Assembly: GCA_029779845.1 (NCBI GenBank)
Contig: JAKOZT010000021.1
Span: 1 to 44,580, forward strand
Reading direction: 5' to 3'
Source of the DNA: Pseudomonadota bacterium
GTDB lineage: Bacteria > Pseudomonadota > Gammaproteobacteria > Burkholderiales > Burkholderiaceae_C
Length of the DNA stretch: 44,580 nt
In this document: positions 30,015 through 38,110 of the stretch, in pieces
Layout of the letters: every line of letters begins with the position of its first letter
How positions within the stretch are numbered: the first letter of the stretch is position 1
Position numbers and translations under genes: made by a program
Notes under the pieces: model-generated
What the model saw: only the letters and a program-made list of their open reading frames with translations
What the model was told of the DNA's origin: nothing
Databases searched by the model: none

Positions 30015-30454
30015 GCGGGGATGATCAGGGGTTGCAGGGCGGCGCGCAGCGCCTCGGGCAAGGGCACCGGCCGGCGCGTCAGCCGGTCGACGTAGACGTG
30101 GATGAAGTGGCCGGCCGCGGCGGCTTCCGGCGCGCCGTGCGCGAACAGGCCGACCTCGTAGCGCACCGAGCTGCGCCCGAGGTGCGCGACGCGCAGGCCC
30201 GCTTCCACCTGCTGCGGGAAGGCCAGCGGCGCGAAGTAGTTGCAGCGCGTCTCGATCACCAGCCCGATGGTCGCGCCGGCGTGGATGTCGAGCGCGCCGG
30301 CGTCGATGAGGTAGCCGTTCACCGCGGTGTCGAACCAGGCGTAGTAGACGACGTTGTTGACGTGGCCGTAGGCGTCGTTGTCGGCCCAGCGGGTCTGGAT
30401 CGGGCGGAAGACGCGGTAGGCGCTGCGCGGCTCGGCGTGCGGGCGATGGCTCAT
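30011..30454 (-). CDS. Acyl-CoA thioesterase, hot-dog fold (4HBT)
   Basis: 147 residues, single hot-dog domain. The active-site segment is [22 protein letters not shown] with the catalytic Asp of the 4-hydroxybenzoyl-CoA thioesterase group, followed by the long helix DTAVNGYLI. The start is the ATG at 30454, which overlaps the deacetylase stop (ATGA); a second in-frame ATG at 30472 is possible. Acyl-CoA hydrolysis is expected, chain length unknown. Confidence 0.88.
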   Translation of the reverse strand: MSHRPHAEPRSAYRVFRPIQTRWADNDAYGHVNNVVYYAWFDTAVNGYLIDAGALDIHAGATIGLVIETRCNYFAPLAFPQQVEAGLRVAHLGRSSVRYEVGLFAHGAPEAAAAGHFIHVYVDRLTRRPVPLPEALRAALQPLIIPA

Positions 30455-31395
30455 GGCGCGTGATTGTTCCATTGCTTCCAGCTCGCCAGCGCTTCCAGCA
30501 GCGTGCGGCGCTGGATCTCGACGGTGACGCCGATGTCGCGCCCGTAGCCGCCGGCCATGCTGACGGCCACCGGGATGCGCCTCGCGCGGCAGGCCGCGAA
30601 GACGCGCCGGTCGCGCTCGGCCAGGCCGTCGGCCGTGAGCTTCAGGCGGCCGAGGCGGTCGGCCTCGTGCGGGTCGGCGCCGGCGAGGTAGAACACCAGC
30701 CCCGGTGGCGCGCCGCGTGTGCGCGCCCACAGCGCCTCCAGCGCGCCATCCAGCGCGGCGAGGTACGGCCCATCGCTGCAGCCGTCGGGCAGCTCGACGT
30801 CGAGGTCGCTCGCCTCCTTGCGGAACGGGAAGTTGCGCGCGCCGTGCAGCGACAGCGTGAACACCGAGGGGTCGTCGCGGAAGATCGCCGCGCTGCCGTT
30901 GCCCTGGTGCACGTCGAGGTCGATCAGCGCCACGCGCAGCCCGGGCGCGGCGCTGCCGTGGCGGCGGTGCCATTCGGCCTGCATCAGCCGCGCCGCCACC
31001 GCCGCGTCGTTGAAGACGCAGTAGCCGCCGCCCTGGGCGGCGCTGGCGTGGTGCGTGCCGCCGGCGAGGTTGGCGGCCACGCCCTCGGCGAGCGCGGCGC
31101 GCGCCGCGGCGATGGTCGCGCCGACCGAGCGGCGCGAGCGCTCGACCATGCGCTCGCTCCACGGAAAGCCGATCTCGCGCTGCGCCGCCGCGCTGAGCGT
31201 GCCCTCGAACACCGCGGCGATGTAGGCCGGCTCGTGCGCCAGCGCCAGCTCGCCCTCGCTCGCGGGCGCCGCCTCGCGCAGCCGGATGCCCGGCTCGCCC
31301 TCGATGCGCTCGCGCAGCAGCCGGTATTTCGGCATCGGGAAGCGGTGCCCGGCCGGCAGCGGCAGCACGAAGTGGTCGGAGGTGAAGGCTTGCAT
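30451..31395 (-). CDS. Histone deacetylase superfamily amidohydrolase
   Basis: 314 residues. The zinc deacetylase fold shows the catalytic pair in [11 protein letters not shown], zinc ligands in [11 protein letters not shown] and [12 protein letters not shown], and the C-terminal Tyr/Gly loop SMAGGYGRD. In bacteria this superfamily covers acetoin-utilisation (AcuC-like), acetylpolyamine amidohydrolases and class II-like enzymes; here the substrate is open. It is the first gene of the five-gene operon and starts 178 bases from the divergent phasin gene. No clear ribosome site is seen. Confidence 0.9.
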   Translation of the reverse strand: MQAFTSDHFVLPLPAGHRFPMPKYRLLRERIEGEPGIRLREAAPASEGELALAHEPAYIAAVFEGTLSAAAQREIGFPWSERMVERSRRSVGATIAAARAALAEGVAANLAGGTHHASAAQGGGYCVFNDAAVAARLMQAEWHRRHGSAAPGLRVALIDLDVHQGNGSAAIFRDDPSVFTLSLHGARNFPFRKEASDLDVELPDGCSDGPYLAALDGALEALWARTRGAPPGLVFYLAGADPHEADRLGRLKLTADGLAERDRRVFAACRARRIPVAVSMAGGYGRDIGVTVEIQRRTLLEALASWKQWNNHAP

Positions 31396-31461
31396 GGGGC
31401 GGGCGGATTCTGCCGCTTCGGCCCTCGCGCCGGACTTCTAGAAAAGCCCCTCCAATCTTGA

Positions 31462-31542
31462 TGCAGTGCAGCAAAAACCCTTGAAATCGACTTGCCGGCG
31501 CATATACTTCCGGCCATGCTGCACTGCAACATAAATGCAGCA
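31462..31542. promoter_or_regulatory. Inverted TGCTGCACTGCA repeat around the phasin promoter, likely PhaR operator
   Basis: TGCAGTGCAGCA (31462-31473) and its exact reverse complement TGCTGCACTGCA (31517-31528) flank the -35/-10 pair, with a further half site ATGCAGCA at 31535-31542. Rhodobacter and Paracoccus PhaR bind TGC-N-GCA palindromes before phasin genes, so a PHA-responsive repressor site is the best guess. Confidence 0.65.
31481..31508 (+). promoter_or_regulatory. Sigma-70 type promoter of the phasin gene
   Basis: TTGAAA (31481-31486), 16 bases, TATACT (31503-31508). The predicted start is near 31515, inside the downstream operator half. It is the best -35/-10 pair seen in the window. 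Confidence 0.75.
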
Positions 31543-31573
31543 CCTCTTGTGTCACCCCCCAATGGAGAGCCCC

Positions 31574-32131
31574 ATGTCCTTCCTGACCGCTGAACAAGTC
31601 ATCGCCGCCAACAAGGCCAACGTCGAAACCCTGTTCGGCCTGACCAACAAGGCCTTCGAAGGCGTCGAGAAGCTGATCGAGCTGAACCTGCAGGTCGCCA
31701 AGACCGCGCTGGCCGAGAGCGCCGACACCACCAAGGCCGCCCTGTCGGTGAAGGACGCGCAGGAGCTGTTCGCGCTGCAGGCCGCGCTGCTGCAACCGGC
31801 CGCCGAGAAGGCCGCCGCCTACAGCCGTCACCTGTACGACATCGCCGCGGCCACCAACGCCGAGGTGAGCAAGGTCGCCGAGGAAACCGCCGCCGACGCG
31901 CAGAAGAAGTTCATGGCCGTGGTCGACACCGCCGTCAAGAACGCCCCGGCCGGCACCGAGAACGCCGTCGCGCTGGTGAAGTCGGCCGTGGCCGCCGCCA
32001 ACAACGCCTACGAGACCGTCAACAAGGCCGCCAAGCAGGCTGCCGAAGTGGCCGAAGCCAACTTCCAGGCCGTGACCAGCACCGCCGTGAAGGCCACGCA
32101 GCAAGCCACCAAGGGCAAGCGCGCTGCCTGA
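31574..32131 (+). CDS. phaP: Phasin (PHA granule-associated protein)
   Basis: 185 residues. Small, mostly helical, rich in Ala, Lys and Glu, no cysteines and no signal peptide. The phasin_2 start [20 protein letters not shown] and [19 protein letters not shown] match the Cupriavidus PhaP group. The protein coats polyhydroxyalkanoate granules and controls their size and number. The ATG at 31574 follows a GGAGA site; an in-frame extension to 31535 would begin inside the operator and is not used. Codon choice is strongly biased (AAG, CTG, GCC), as expected for an abundant protein. A strong terminator follows, so it is monocistronic. Confidence 0.95.
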   Translation: MSFLTAEQVIAANKANVETLFGLTNKAFEGVEKLIELNLQVAKTALAESADTTKAALSVKDAQELFALQAALLQPAAEKAAAYSRHLYDIAAATNAEVSKVAEETAADAQKKFMAVVDTAVKNAPAGTENAVALVKSAVAAANNAYETVNKAAKQAAEVAEANFQAVTSTAVKATQQATKGKRAA

Positions 32132-32257
32132 ACATCTCCGCGTGGGGAGTCGCGCCGGTTTGCAAAGATTTGTGCCCGGCTTGAACTCCCCGGGGAGCGC
32201 CCGATCTACGCAGGGCCGCAAGCGCTGCTTGTGGTCTCCCTGAAAGGTTGTCTCCTC

Positions 32258-32273
32258 GGTACTTCCAAGTACC
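32258..32273. repeat. Short perfect hairpin in the phasin 3' region
   Basis: GGTACTT-CC-AAGTACC, 7-bp arms with a 2-base centre, 4 bases before the terminator hairpin. It may stabilise the transcript end. Confidence 0.4.
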
Positions 32274-32277
32274 TTCC

Positions 32278-32309
32278 AAGGCCCGGCTCGCACCGGGCCT
32301 TTCTTTTTG
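32278..32309 (+). terminator. Rho-independent terminator of phaP
   Basis: AAGGCCCGG (32278-32286), loop CTCGCA, CCGGGCCTT (32293-32301), then TTCTTTTT. It points rightwards only; on the other strand no T run follows. Confidence 0.9.
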
Positions 32310-32319
32310 TCCGCCCGGG

Positions 32320-33258
32320 TCAGTGCATGCGCGCGGCCACCTTGGCGCGCAGCTCCGGCAGCGCGGCCAGCGCCGCCTCGCGGCCGGCCTGGATGACGCG
32401 CTTGCGCGCCGCGAAATCGGCGCCCGAGACACCCGGCAGCTTCGGCCGCAGCACCAGATCGGCCTCGCGCAGCTCGAACTGGTTGATGCTGCGGCCCATG
32501 ATCGCGAAGGTCTGCAGCAGCATGCGCAGCGGGTCGCCGGTGGGCGCGCCTTCGGGCGCCGCCGAGATGTCGACCGCGATCACCAGCTCGGCGCCCATCT
32601 GGCGCGCGAAGCGCACCGGCACCGGCGAGACCAGCCCGCCGTCGACGTACTCGCGCGTGCCGATCCTGACCGGCTGGAACACCGCCGGCACCGCGCTGGA
32701 GGCGCGCACCGCCAGCCCGGCGTCGCCGCGCTGGAACAGGATGGGCGCGCCCGAATCCAGGTCGGTGGCGACGATGCCCAGCGGCAGCGTCATCTGCTCG
32801 ATGTTTTTCCCGCCGGTGTGCTCGCGCACGAAGCGCGCCAGCGCCTCGCCGCGGATCATCCCGCGGCCGGGGAAGGCCCAGTCGGCGATCGCGGCCTCGT
32901 CCATCGCGTCGGCCAAGCGGATCAGCTCGGGGGCGTGCAGCCCGGCGGCGTAGAGCGCCGCCACCAGGCTGCCGGCCGAGGTGCCGACCACGAGATCGGG
33001 CCGGATGCCGCTTTCTTCCAGCGCCTGGATCACGCCGATGTGGGCGAAGCCGCGCGCCGCGCCGCCGCCCAGCGCCAGGCCGATGCGCGGCGGCTTGGGC
33101 GGGGGCGGCGGCGCGGCGGGGGGCTCCGCCGGCGCCGGGCCGGGCGCGGGCCCGGGCGGCGCGCTCTGGCAGCCGGCCAGCGCGGCCGCGCCGCCCAGCG
33201 CCCAGGCCAGCCAGCGCCGTCGCGACAGCTCGCTTTGCTTCTTATTCCTCATGAGCAT
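32320..33258 (-). CDS. Patatin-like phospholipase, lipoprotein
   Basis: 312 residues from the ATG at 33258 (an ATG at 33252 and two TTG codons upstream are alternatives; none has a good ribosome site). The N-terminus has [19 protein letters not shown], a lipobox LAGC preceded by arginines, so it is probably a lipid-anchored envelope protein. A Pro/Ala/Gly linker of about 35 residues follows. The catalytic core has the oxyanion loop [16 protein letters not shown], the nucleophile GTSAGS and the dyad Asp in YVDGGLVSP. The group resembles RssA/NTE-like enzymes; the lipid substrate is unknown. Confidence 0.88.
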   Translation of the reverse strand: MLMRNKKQSELSRRRWLAWALGGAAALAGCQSAPPGPAPGPAPAEPPAAPPPPPKPPRIGLALGGGAARGFAHIGVIQALEESGIRPDLVVGTSAGSLVAALYAAGLHAPELIRLADAMDEAAIADWAFPGRGMIRGEALARFVREHTGGKNIEQMTLPLGIVATDLDSGAPILFQRGDAGLAVRASSAVPAVFQPVRIGTREYVDGGLVSPVPVRFARQMGAELVIAVDISAAPEGAPTGDPLRMLLQTFAIMGRSINQFELREADLVLRPKLPGVSGADFAARKRVIQAGREAALAALPELRAKVAARMH

Positions 33259-33358
33259 AAACAACAAACGATAAAGTTCTTCTCATATATATAGGCGATC
33301 CCTAGAGTCGCGCCCATCGGTCGCCCTCCGGCGGCCGTTTCGATTTCTTCGGCGGCTC
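33259..33358. promoter_or_regulatory. AT-rich divergent promoter region before the sulfur operon
   Basis: About 60 bases (33240-33300) are markedly AT-rich against a GC-rich background, with TATATATA at 33286-33293. It must serve both the patatin gene and the TauE-cys operon. A CysB-type site would be expected here, but I cannot define one. Confidence 0.5.
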
Positions 33359-34126
33359 ATGGACTGGATTGCGATTCTCAGCGGCTTCGGTGTTGGCGCC
33401 ATCGTCGGCATGACCGGCGTGGGCGGCGGCTCGCTGATGACGCCGCTGCTGCTGTCGGTGTTCAAGCTGCACCCGGCGGAGGCGATCGGCACCGACCTGT
33501 GGTTCGCCGCGCTGACCAAGACCGCCGGCTCGGTCTCGCATCACAACGCCGGCCACGTGCAGTGGCGCATCACCGGCCTGCTGCTGGCCGGCAGCATCCC
33601 GGCGTCGCTGGCCACCGTGGCGCTGATGCACGCCACCGGCATCACCAAGGCCTGGGCCGGCACGCTGACGCTGGCGCTGGGCATCGCGCTGCTGCTCACC
33701 GCCGTGGTGGTGGCCTACCGCAGCGCCTGGCACGCGGTGGGCCTGCGCCTGGAGCGCTGGCTACCCGAGCGCGCCAAGCCGGCGCTGACGGTGCTGTGCG
33801 GGCTGATCCTCGGCGTGCTGGTGTCGCTCAGCTCGATCGGCGCCGGCGCGATCGGTGCGACGCTGATCATGCTGCTGTACCCGCGCCTGGAATCGCACCG
33901 CGTGGTCGGCACCGACATCGCGCACGCCGTGCCGCTGACCTTGGTGGCCGGCATCGGCCACGCCACGCTGGGCCACGTCGACTGGGCGCTGCTGGGCGCG
34001 CTGCTGCTGGGCAGCGTGCCTGGCATCTGGATCGGCGCGCAGCTGACGCGAAAGATGCCCGACAAGGTGGTGCGCGGCCTGCTGTGCGCCGCGCTGGTGA
34101 CCGCCGGCCTCAAGGTGATCCACTGA
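33359..34126 (+). CDS. TauE/SafE family permease (sulfite exporter type)
   Basis: 255 residues, about 8 membrane helices, two homologous halves each with a Gly-rich motif (GMTGVGGGSLMTPLL and SLSSIGAGAIGATLIM). The family moves sulfur-containing anions such as sulfite, sulfoacetate or sulfate. It is the first gene of the sulfate assimilation run, 23 bases before cysI, so sulfite export or sulfate import is likely. The direction is not decided by the sequence. Confidence 0.9.
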   Translation: MDWIAILSGFGVGAIVGMTGVGGGSLMTPLLLSVFKLHPAEAIGTDLWFAALTKTAGSVSHHNAGHVQWRITGLLLAGSIPASLATVALMHATGITKAWAGTLTLALGIALLLTAVVVAYRSAWHAVGLRLERWLPERAKPALTVLCGLILGVLVSLSSIGAGAIGATLIMLLYPRLESHRVVGTDIAHAVPLTLVAGIGHATLGHVDWALLGALLLGSVPGIWIGAQLTRKMPDKVVRGLLCAALVTAGLKVIH

Positions 34127-34149
34127 CCCTCCGCTCTTCCACGACGACG

Positions 34150-35847
34150 ATGTACCGCTACACCGAGTTCGACCGCCTGTTCGTGCACCAGCGCGCCGCG
34201 CAGTTCCGCGACCAGCTGGAGCGCAACCTCGCCGGCAAGCTGGGCGAGGACGAGTTCCGCGCGCTGCGCCTGCAGAACGGCTGGTACATCCAGCGCCACG
34301 CGCCGATGGCGCGCATCGCCGTGCCCTACGGCGCGCTGGCCTCGCGCCAGCTGCGCCAGCTGGCGCGCATCGCGCGCGAATTCGACCGCGGCTACGCGCA
34401 CTTCACGACGCGCCAGAACTGCCAGTTCAACTGGATCCCGCTGCCCAAGAGCGCCGACGTGATGGACCTGCTGGCCGACGTCGACATGCACGGCATCCAG
34501 ACCAGCGGCAACTGCATCCGCAACATCACCGGCGACGCGCTGGCCGGCGTCGCGGGCGACGAGATCGTCGACCCGCGCCCCTACTGCGAGCTGATGCGCC
34601 AGTGGAGCACGCTGCACCCCGAGTTCGCCTTCCTGCCGCGCAAGTTCAAGATCGCCGTCAGCGGCGCCGCCGAAGACCGCGCCGCGATCGCCTGGCACGA
34701 CATCGGCTTGCAGCTGGTGAAGAACGCGGCCGGCGAGGTCGGCTTCAAGGTGCTGGTGGGCGGCGGCATGGGCCGCACGCCGGTGATCGCCAGCGTGATC
34801 CGCGAGTACCTGCCGTGGCAGCAGATCCTGCTGTACATCGAGGCGATCGTGCGCGTCTACAACCGCTATGGCCGGCGCGACAACGCCTACAAGGCGCGCA
34901 TCAAGATCCTCGTCAAGGCCGAGGGGCAGAAGTTCTTCGACGCGGTGGAAGAGGAGTTCGGCCACATCCTCGCCGACGACGTCGACGGCGCGGCGCATCG
35001 GATCCCCGACAGCGAGCTGGAGCGCGTCAAGGCGAGCTTCACGCTGCCCGAGGGCGTGAGCGAAGCGGGCGCGGCGCCGGCCTGGCCGCGCGATGCCTCG
35101 GGCGCGTTCGCGCGCTGGCTGCAGCGCAACGTGCATGCGCACCGCCTAAGCGGCTACCGCGCGGTGACGCTTTCGCTCAAGCGCGCCGGCCAGGCGCCGG
35201 GCGACGTGACCGCCGAGCAGATGGAAGCCGCCGCCGCGCTGGCCGACCGCTACAGCCACGCCGAGCTGCGCGTGATGCACGACCAGAACCTGCTGCTGCC
35301 CTGGGTGCTGGAGGTCGATCTCGAGGCGCTGTGGCGCGACGCCAAGGCCGCCGGCTTCGCGACGCCCAACATCGGCTTGCTGACCGACATGATCGCCTGC
35401 CCGGGCGGCGACTTCTGCGCGCTGGCCAACGCACGCTCGATCCCGGTCGCGGCCGAGATCACCGAGCGCTTCGCCGATCTCGACGAGCAGGAGGACATCG
35501 GCGACATCGACCTGCACCTCAGCGGCTGCATCAACTCCTGCGGCCACCACCACAGCGGGCACATCGGCATCCTCGGCGTCGACAAGGACGGCAGCGAGTG
35601 GTACCAGCTGACGCTCGGCGGCGCCGACGGCTCGACGCTGTCGGGCCCGTCGGTGCCGGGCAAGGTGATCGGCCCTTCGTTCGCCGCCGACGAGGTGGCC
35701 GACGCGCTGGAGGCCGTGATCGAGACCTACAAGGCGCAGCGCTGGCCGGGCGAGCGCTTCATCGAGACCGTGCGCCGCATCGGCGTCGAGCCCTTCAAGG
35801 CGCCGGCCAACGCGGTGCGCCGCAGCACCGCCAGGGCGGCGGCCTGA
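34150..35847 (+). CDS. cysI: Sulfite reductase hemoprotein (nitrite/sulfite reductase family)
   Basis: 565 residues. It reduces sulfite to sulfide by six electrons using siroheme and a [4Fe-4S] cluster. The cluster ligands are C417 and C423 (CPGGDFC) and C460 and C464 (GCINSCGHHH). The substrate-binding basic residues lie in the repeated halves (FTTRQNCQFNWIPL and LRVMHDQNLLL). The family includes nitrite reductases, but the cys context settles sulfite. There is no CysJ flavoprotein gene in the operon, so electrons must come from elsewhere, possibly the ferredoxin encoded at 40302. The DUF934 gene follows after 15 bases. Confidence 0.95.
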   Translation: MYRYTEFDRLFVHQRAAQFRDQLERNLAGKLGEDEFRALRLQNGWYIQRHAPMARIAVPYGALASRQLRQLARIAREFDRGYAHFTTRQNCQFNWIPLPKSADVMDLLADVDMHGIQTSGNCIRNITGDALAGVAGDEIVDPRPYCELMRQWSTLHPEFAFLPRKFKIAVSGAAEDRAAIAWHDIGLQLVKNAAGEVGFKVLVGGGMGRTPVIASVIREYLPWQQILLYIEAIVRVYNRYGRRDNAYKARIKILVKAEGQKFFDAVEEEFGHILADDVDGAAHRIPDSELERVKASFTLPEGVSEAGAAPAWPRDASGAFARWLQRNVHAHRLSGYRAVTLSLKRAGQAPGDVTAEQMEAAAALADRYSHAELRVMHDQNLLLPWVLEVDLEALWRDAKAAGFATPNIGLLTDMIACPGGDFCALANARSIPVAAEITERFADLDEQEDIGDIDLHLSGCINSCGHHHSGHIGILGVDKDGSEWYQLTLGGADGSTLSGPSVPGKVIGPSFAADEVADALEAVIETYKAQRWPGERFIETVRRIGVEPFKAPANAVRRSTARAAA

Positions 35848-35862
35848 GCCGGGGAGCAACCC

Positions 35863-36405
35863 ATGCGATTCATCGACACCCACAAAGACCGCTGGCATGC
35901 CCTGGGCGGCGAAGACGGCCCGCCGGTCAGCATCACGCCCGCCCCCTACCTGCTGCTCGACCTCGCGCAATGGCACGCGGTGCGCGCGCAGTGGCCGGCC
36001 GGCATGCCGGTGGGGCTGAAGCTCGCCAACGACCAGGACGTGGAAGACGTGGCCGCCGACCTGCCGCGCTTCGCGCTGGTGGCGCTGCACTTCCCGAAGT
36101 GGGTCGACGGCCGCGCCTACAGCCAGGCGCGGCTGCTGCGCTCGCGCTACCGCTTCGGCGGCGAGGTGCGCGCCACCGGCGAGGTGCTGGTCGACATGCT
36201 GCCGCTGCTGGCACGCACCGGCTTCGACGCGGCGCTGCTGCGCCACGACCAGTCGCTCGACGCGGCCGAACGCGCGCTGGCCTTCTTCCCCGCGCACTAC
36301 CAGGGCGACGCGGCCGACAACCGGCCGCTGTTCGCCAAGCCCGGGGCGGCGAAGGCGGCGGTGCAAAAGACCGCCGAGTTCGTCAACGCCGGGGCCTCGA
36401 TATGA
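35863..36405 (+). CDS. DUF934 protein of the sulfite reductase operon
   Basis: 180 residues, soluble, no cysteine cluster. Recognisable are the core LKLANDQDVEDVAADLPRFA, VALHFPKWVDGRAYSQARLL and RYRFGGEVRATGEVLVDML. The family almost always follows cysI in proteobacteria without CysJ; its biochemical role is not established. An accessory or electron-transfer partner role for CysI is an inference from context. A GGGGAG site precedes the ATG, and the gene overlaps cysH by 4 bases (ATGA). Confidence 0.9.
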   Translation: MRFIDTHKDRWHALGGEDGPPVSITPAPYLLLDLAQWHAVRAQWPAGMPVGLKLANDQDVEDVAADLPRFALVALHFPKWVDGRAYSQARLLRSRYRFGGEVRATGEVLVDMLPLLARTGFDAALLRHDQSLDAAERALAFFPAHYQGDAADNRPLFAKPGAAKAAVQKTAEFVNAGASI

Positions 36406-37154
36406 GCGCGATCGAGCTGTACGCGCGCGCCAGCGTCGGTTTCGACGAGCGTGTCGCGCACGCGGTGGCGGTGCTGGAGAGCGCCGCGGCCGAACACGCC
36501 GGGCGCATCGTGCAGGCCACCAGCCTGGGCGCCGAGGACATGGTGATCACCGACCTGATCGCGCGCCACGGCCTGCCGATCACGGTGGCGACGCTGCAGA
36601 CCGGCGCGCTGCACGACCAGACCACGGCGCTGATCCCGCGCATCGAAACACGCTACGGCATCGAAGTCGAGGTGTTCAAGCCGGTCGAGGAATCGGTGGT
36701 GCACTTCGTGCAGAAGAACGGCGAACGCGCGATGTACGAGAGCATCGAGCTGCGCAAGGCCTGCTGCGCGACGCGCAAGCTCGAGCCGCTGGCGCGCATG
36801 CTGGCCGGCGCGGGCGCCTGGATCACCGGGCTGCGCCGCGAGCAGTCGGACACGCGCGCGGTGGTGCCCTTCAGCGAGCCCGATGACAAGGGCCGCATCA
36901 AGTTCAACCCGCTGGCCGACTGGAGCTGGGCCGACGTGTGGCACTACATCGCCGCGCACGACGTGCCCTACAACCCGCTGCACGACGAGTTCATGCCCAG
37001 CATCGGCTGCGCGCCCTGCACGCGCGCCATCGCCGTCGGCGAGCCCTTCCGCGCCGGACGCTGGTGGTGGGAGGACGAGAAGGCCAAGGAGTGCGGACTG
37101 CACGTCAAGGACACCGCCGTTTCCACCGTTTCTGCCATTGGAGCCCCGCGATGA
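36402..37154 (+). CDS. cysH: Adenylyl-sulfate (APS) reductase
   Basis: 250 residues. The PAPS/APS reductase fold has the nucleotide site TSLGAEDMVITDL and the redox tail. Both cysteine pairs of the [4Fe-4S] APS-type enzyme are present: C121-C122 (KACCATRKLEP) and C203-xx-C206 (IGCAPCTRAI). This indicates direct APS reduction with thioredoxin, without an APS kinase; no cysC domain is present in CysN. The catalytic cysteine near the C-terminus is in KECGLH. It overlaps DUF934 and cysD by 4 bases each. Confidence 0.95.
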   Translation: MSAIELYARASVGFDERVAHAVAVLESAAAEHAGRIVQATSLGAEDMVITDLIARHGLPITVATLQTGALHDQTTALIPRIETRYGIEVEVFKPVEESVVHFVQKNGERAMYESIELRKACCATRKLEPLARMLAGAGAWITGLRREQSDTRAVVPFSEPDDKGRIKFNPLADWSWADVWHYIAAHDVPYNPLHDEFMPSIGCAPCTRAIAVGEPFRAGRWWWEDEKAKECGLHVKDTAVSTVSAIGAPR

Positions 37155-38110
37155 ATGCGCGCCTGTCCGTCGAGCAGCTGCTGCCCGAACTCGCCCACAC
37201 CCACCTCGACTGGCTGGAAGAAGAAGCCATCTTCATCCTGCGCGAGACCGTCGCCGCCTTCGAGCGCCCGGCGCTGCTGTTCTCCGGCGGCAAGGATTCC
37301 TGCGTGGTGCTGCGCCTGGCGGAGAAGGCCTTCAAGGCGAAGCAGGCCGATGGCTCCTACAAGGGCAAGCTGCCCTTCCCGCTGCTGCACGTCGACACCG
37401 GGCACAACTTCCCGGAAGTGATCGAGTTCCGCGACCGGCGCGTCGCCGAGATGGGCGAGCGCCTCCTCGTCGGCCATCTGGAAGATTCGGTCCAGCGCGG
37501 CACGGTGCGCCTGTCTCACCCGCTCGAATCGCGCAACGGCCACCAGACCGTGACGCTGCTCGAAGCGATCGAGGAGCACCGCTTCGACGTGCTGCTCGGC
37601 GGCGCGCGGCGCGATGAAGAAAAGGCGCGCGCCAAGGAGCGCATCTTCAGCCACCGCGATTCGTTCGGCCAGTGGCAGCCCAAGGAGCAGCGGCCCGAGC
37701 TGTGGACGCTGTTCAACACGCGCATCCGCCCCGGCGAGCACATGCGCGCCTTCCCGATCAGCAACTGGACCGAGCTCGACGTGTGGCTGTACATCGCGCG
37801 CGAGAACATCCCGCTGCCGAATCTCTACTACGCGCACGAGCGCCCCGTGATCCGCCGCAAGGGCCTGCTGGTGCCGCTCACGGACGTGACGCCGCCCGAG
37901 GCCGGCGAGACGGTCGAGACCGCGCAGGTGCGCTTTCGCACCGTGGGCGACATGACCTGCACCTGCCCGGTGGAAAGCGATGCCGCCAGCGCCGCCGAGA
38001 TCGTCGGCGAGACGCTCAGCGTGACCGTGAGCGAACGCGGCGCCACGCGCATGGACGACCGCACCTCGGACGCCTCGATGGAGCGCCGCAAGAAGGAAGG
38101 CTATTTCTGA
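37151..38110 (+). CDS. cysD: Sulfate adenylyltransferase subunit 2
   Basis: 319 residues. The ATP-pyrophosphatase loop is LFSGGKDSCVVL. The family blocks HVDTGHNFPEVIEFRD, GGARRDEEKARAKER and ISNWTELDVWLYI are all intact, and the C-terminus SDASMERRKKEGYF is canonical. With CysN it forms ATP sulfurylase, making APS from sulfate and ATP at the cost of GTP. The ATGA overlap with cysH and the 1-base overlap with cysN (TGATG) show translational coupling. Confidence 0.97.
   Translation: MNARLSVEQLLPELAHTHLDWLEEEAIFILRETVAAFERPALLFSGGKDSCVVLRLAEKAFKAKQADGSYKGKLPFPLLHVDTGHNFPEVIEFRDRRVAEMGERLLVGHLEDSVQRGTVRLSHPLESRNGHQTVTLLEAIEEHRFDVLLGGARRDEEKARAKERIFSHRDSFGQWQPKEQRPELWTLFNTRIRPGEHMRAFPISNWTELDVWLYIARENIPLPNLYYAHERPVIRRKGLLVPLTDVTPPEAGETVETAQVRFRTVGDMTCTCPVESDAASAAEIVGETLSVTVSERGATRMDDRTSDASMERRKKEGYF

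Noticed and set aside
31535..31573. Phasin start at 31535.
   Set aside because: It would begin inside the operator; the ATG at 31574 has a GGAGA site and matches phasin N-termini.
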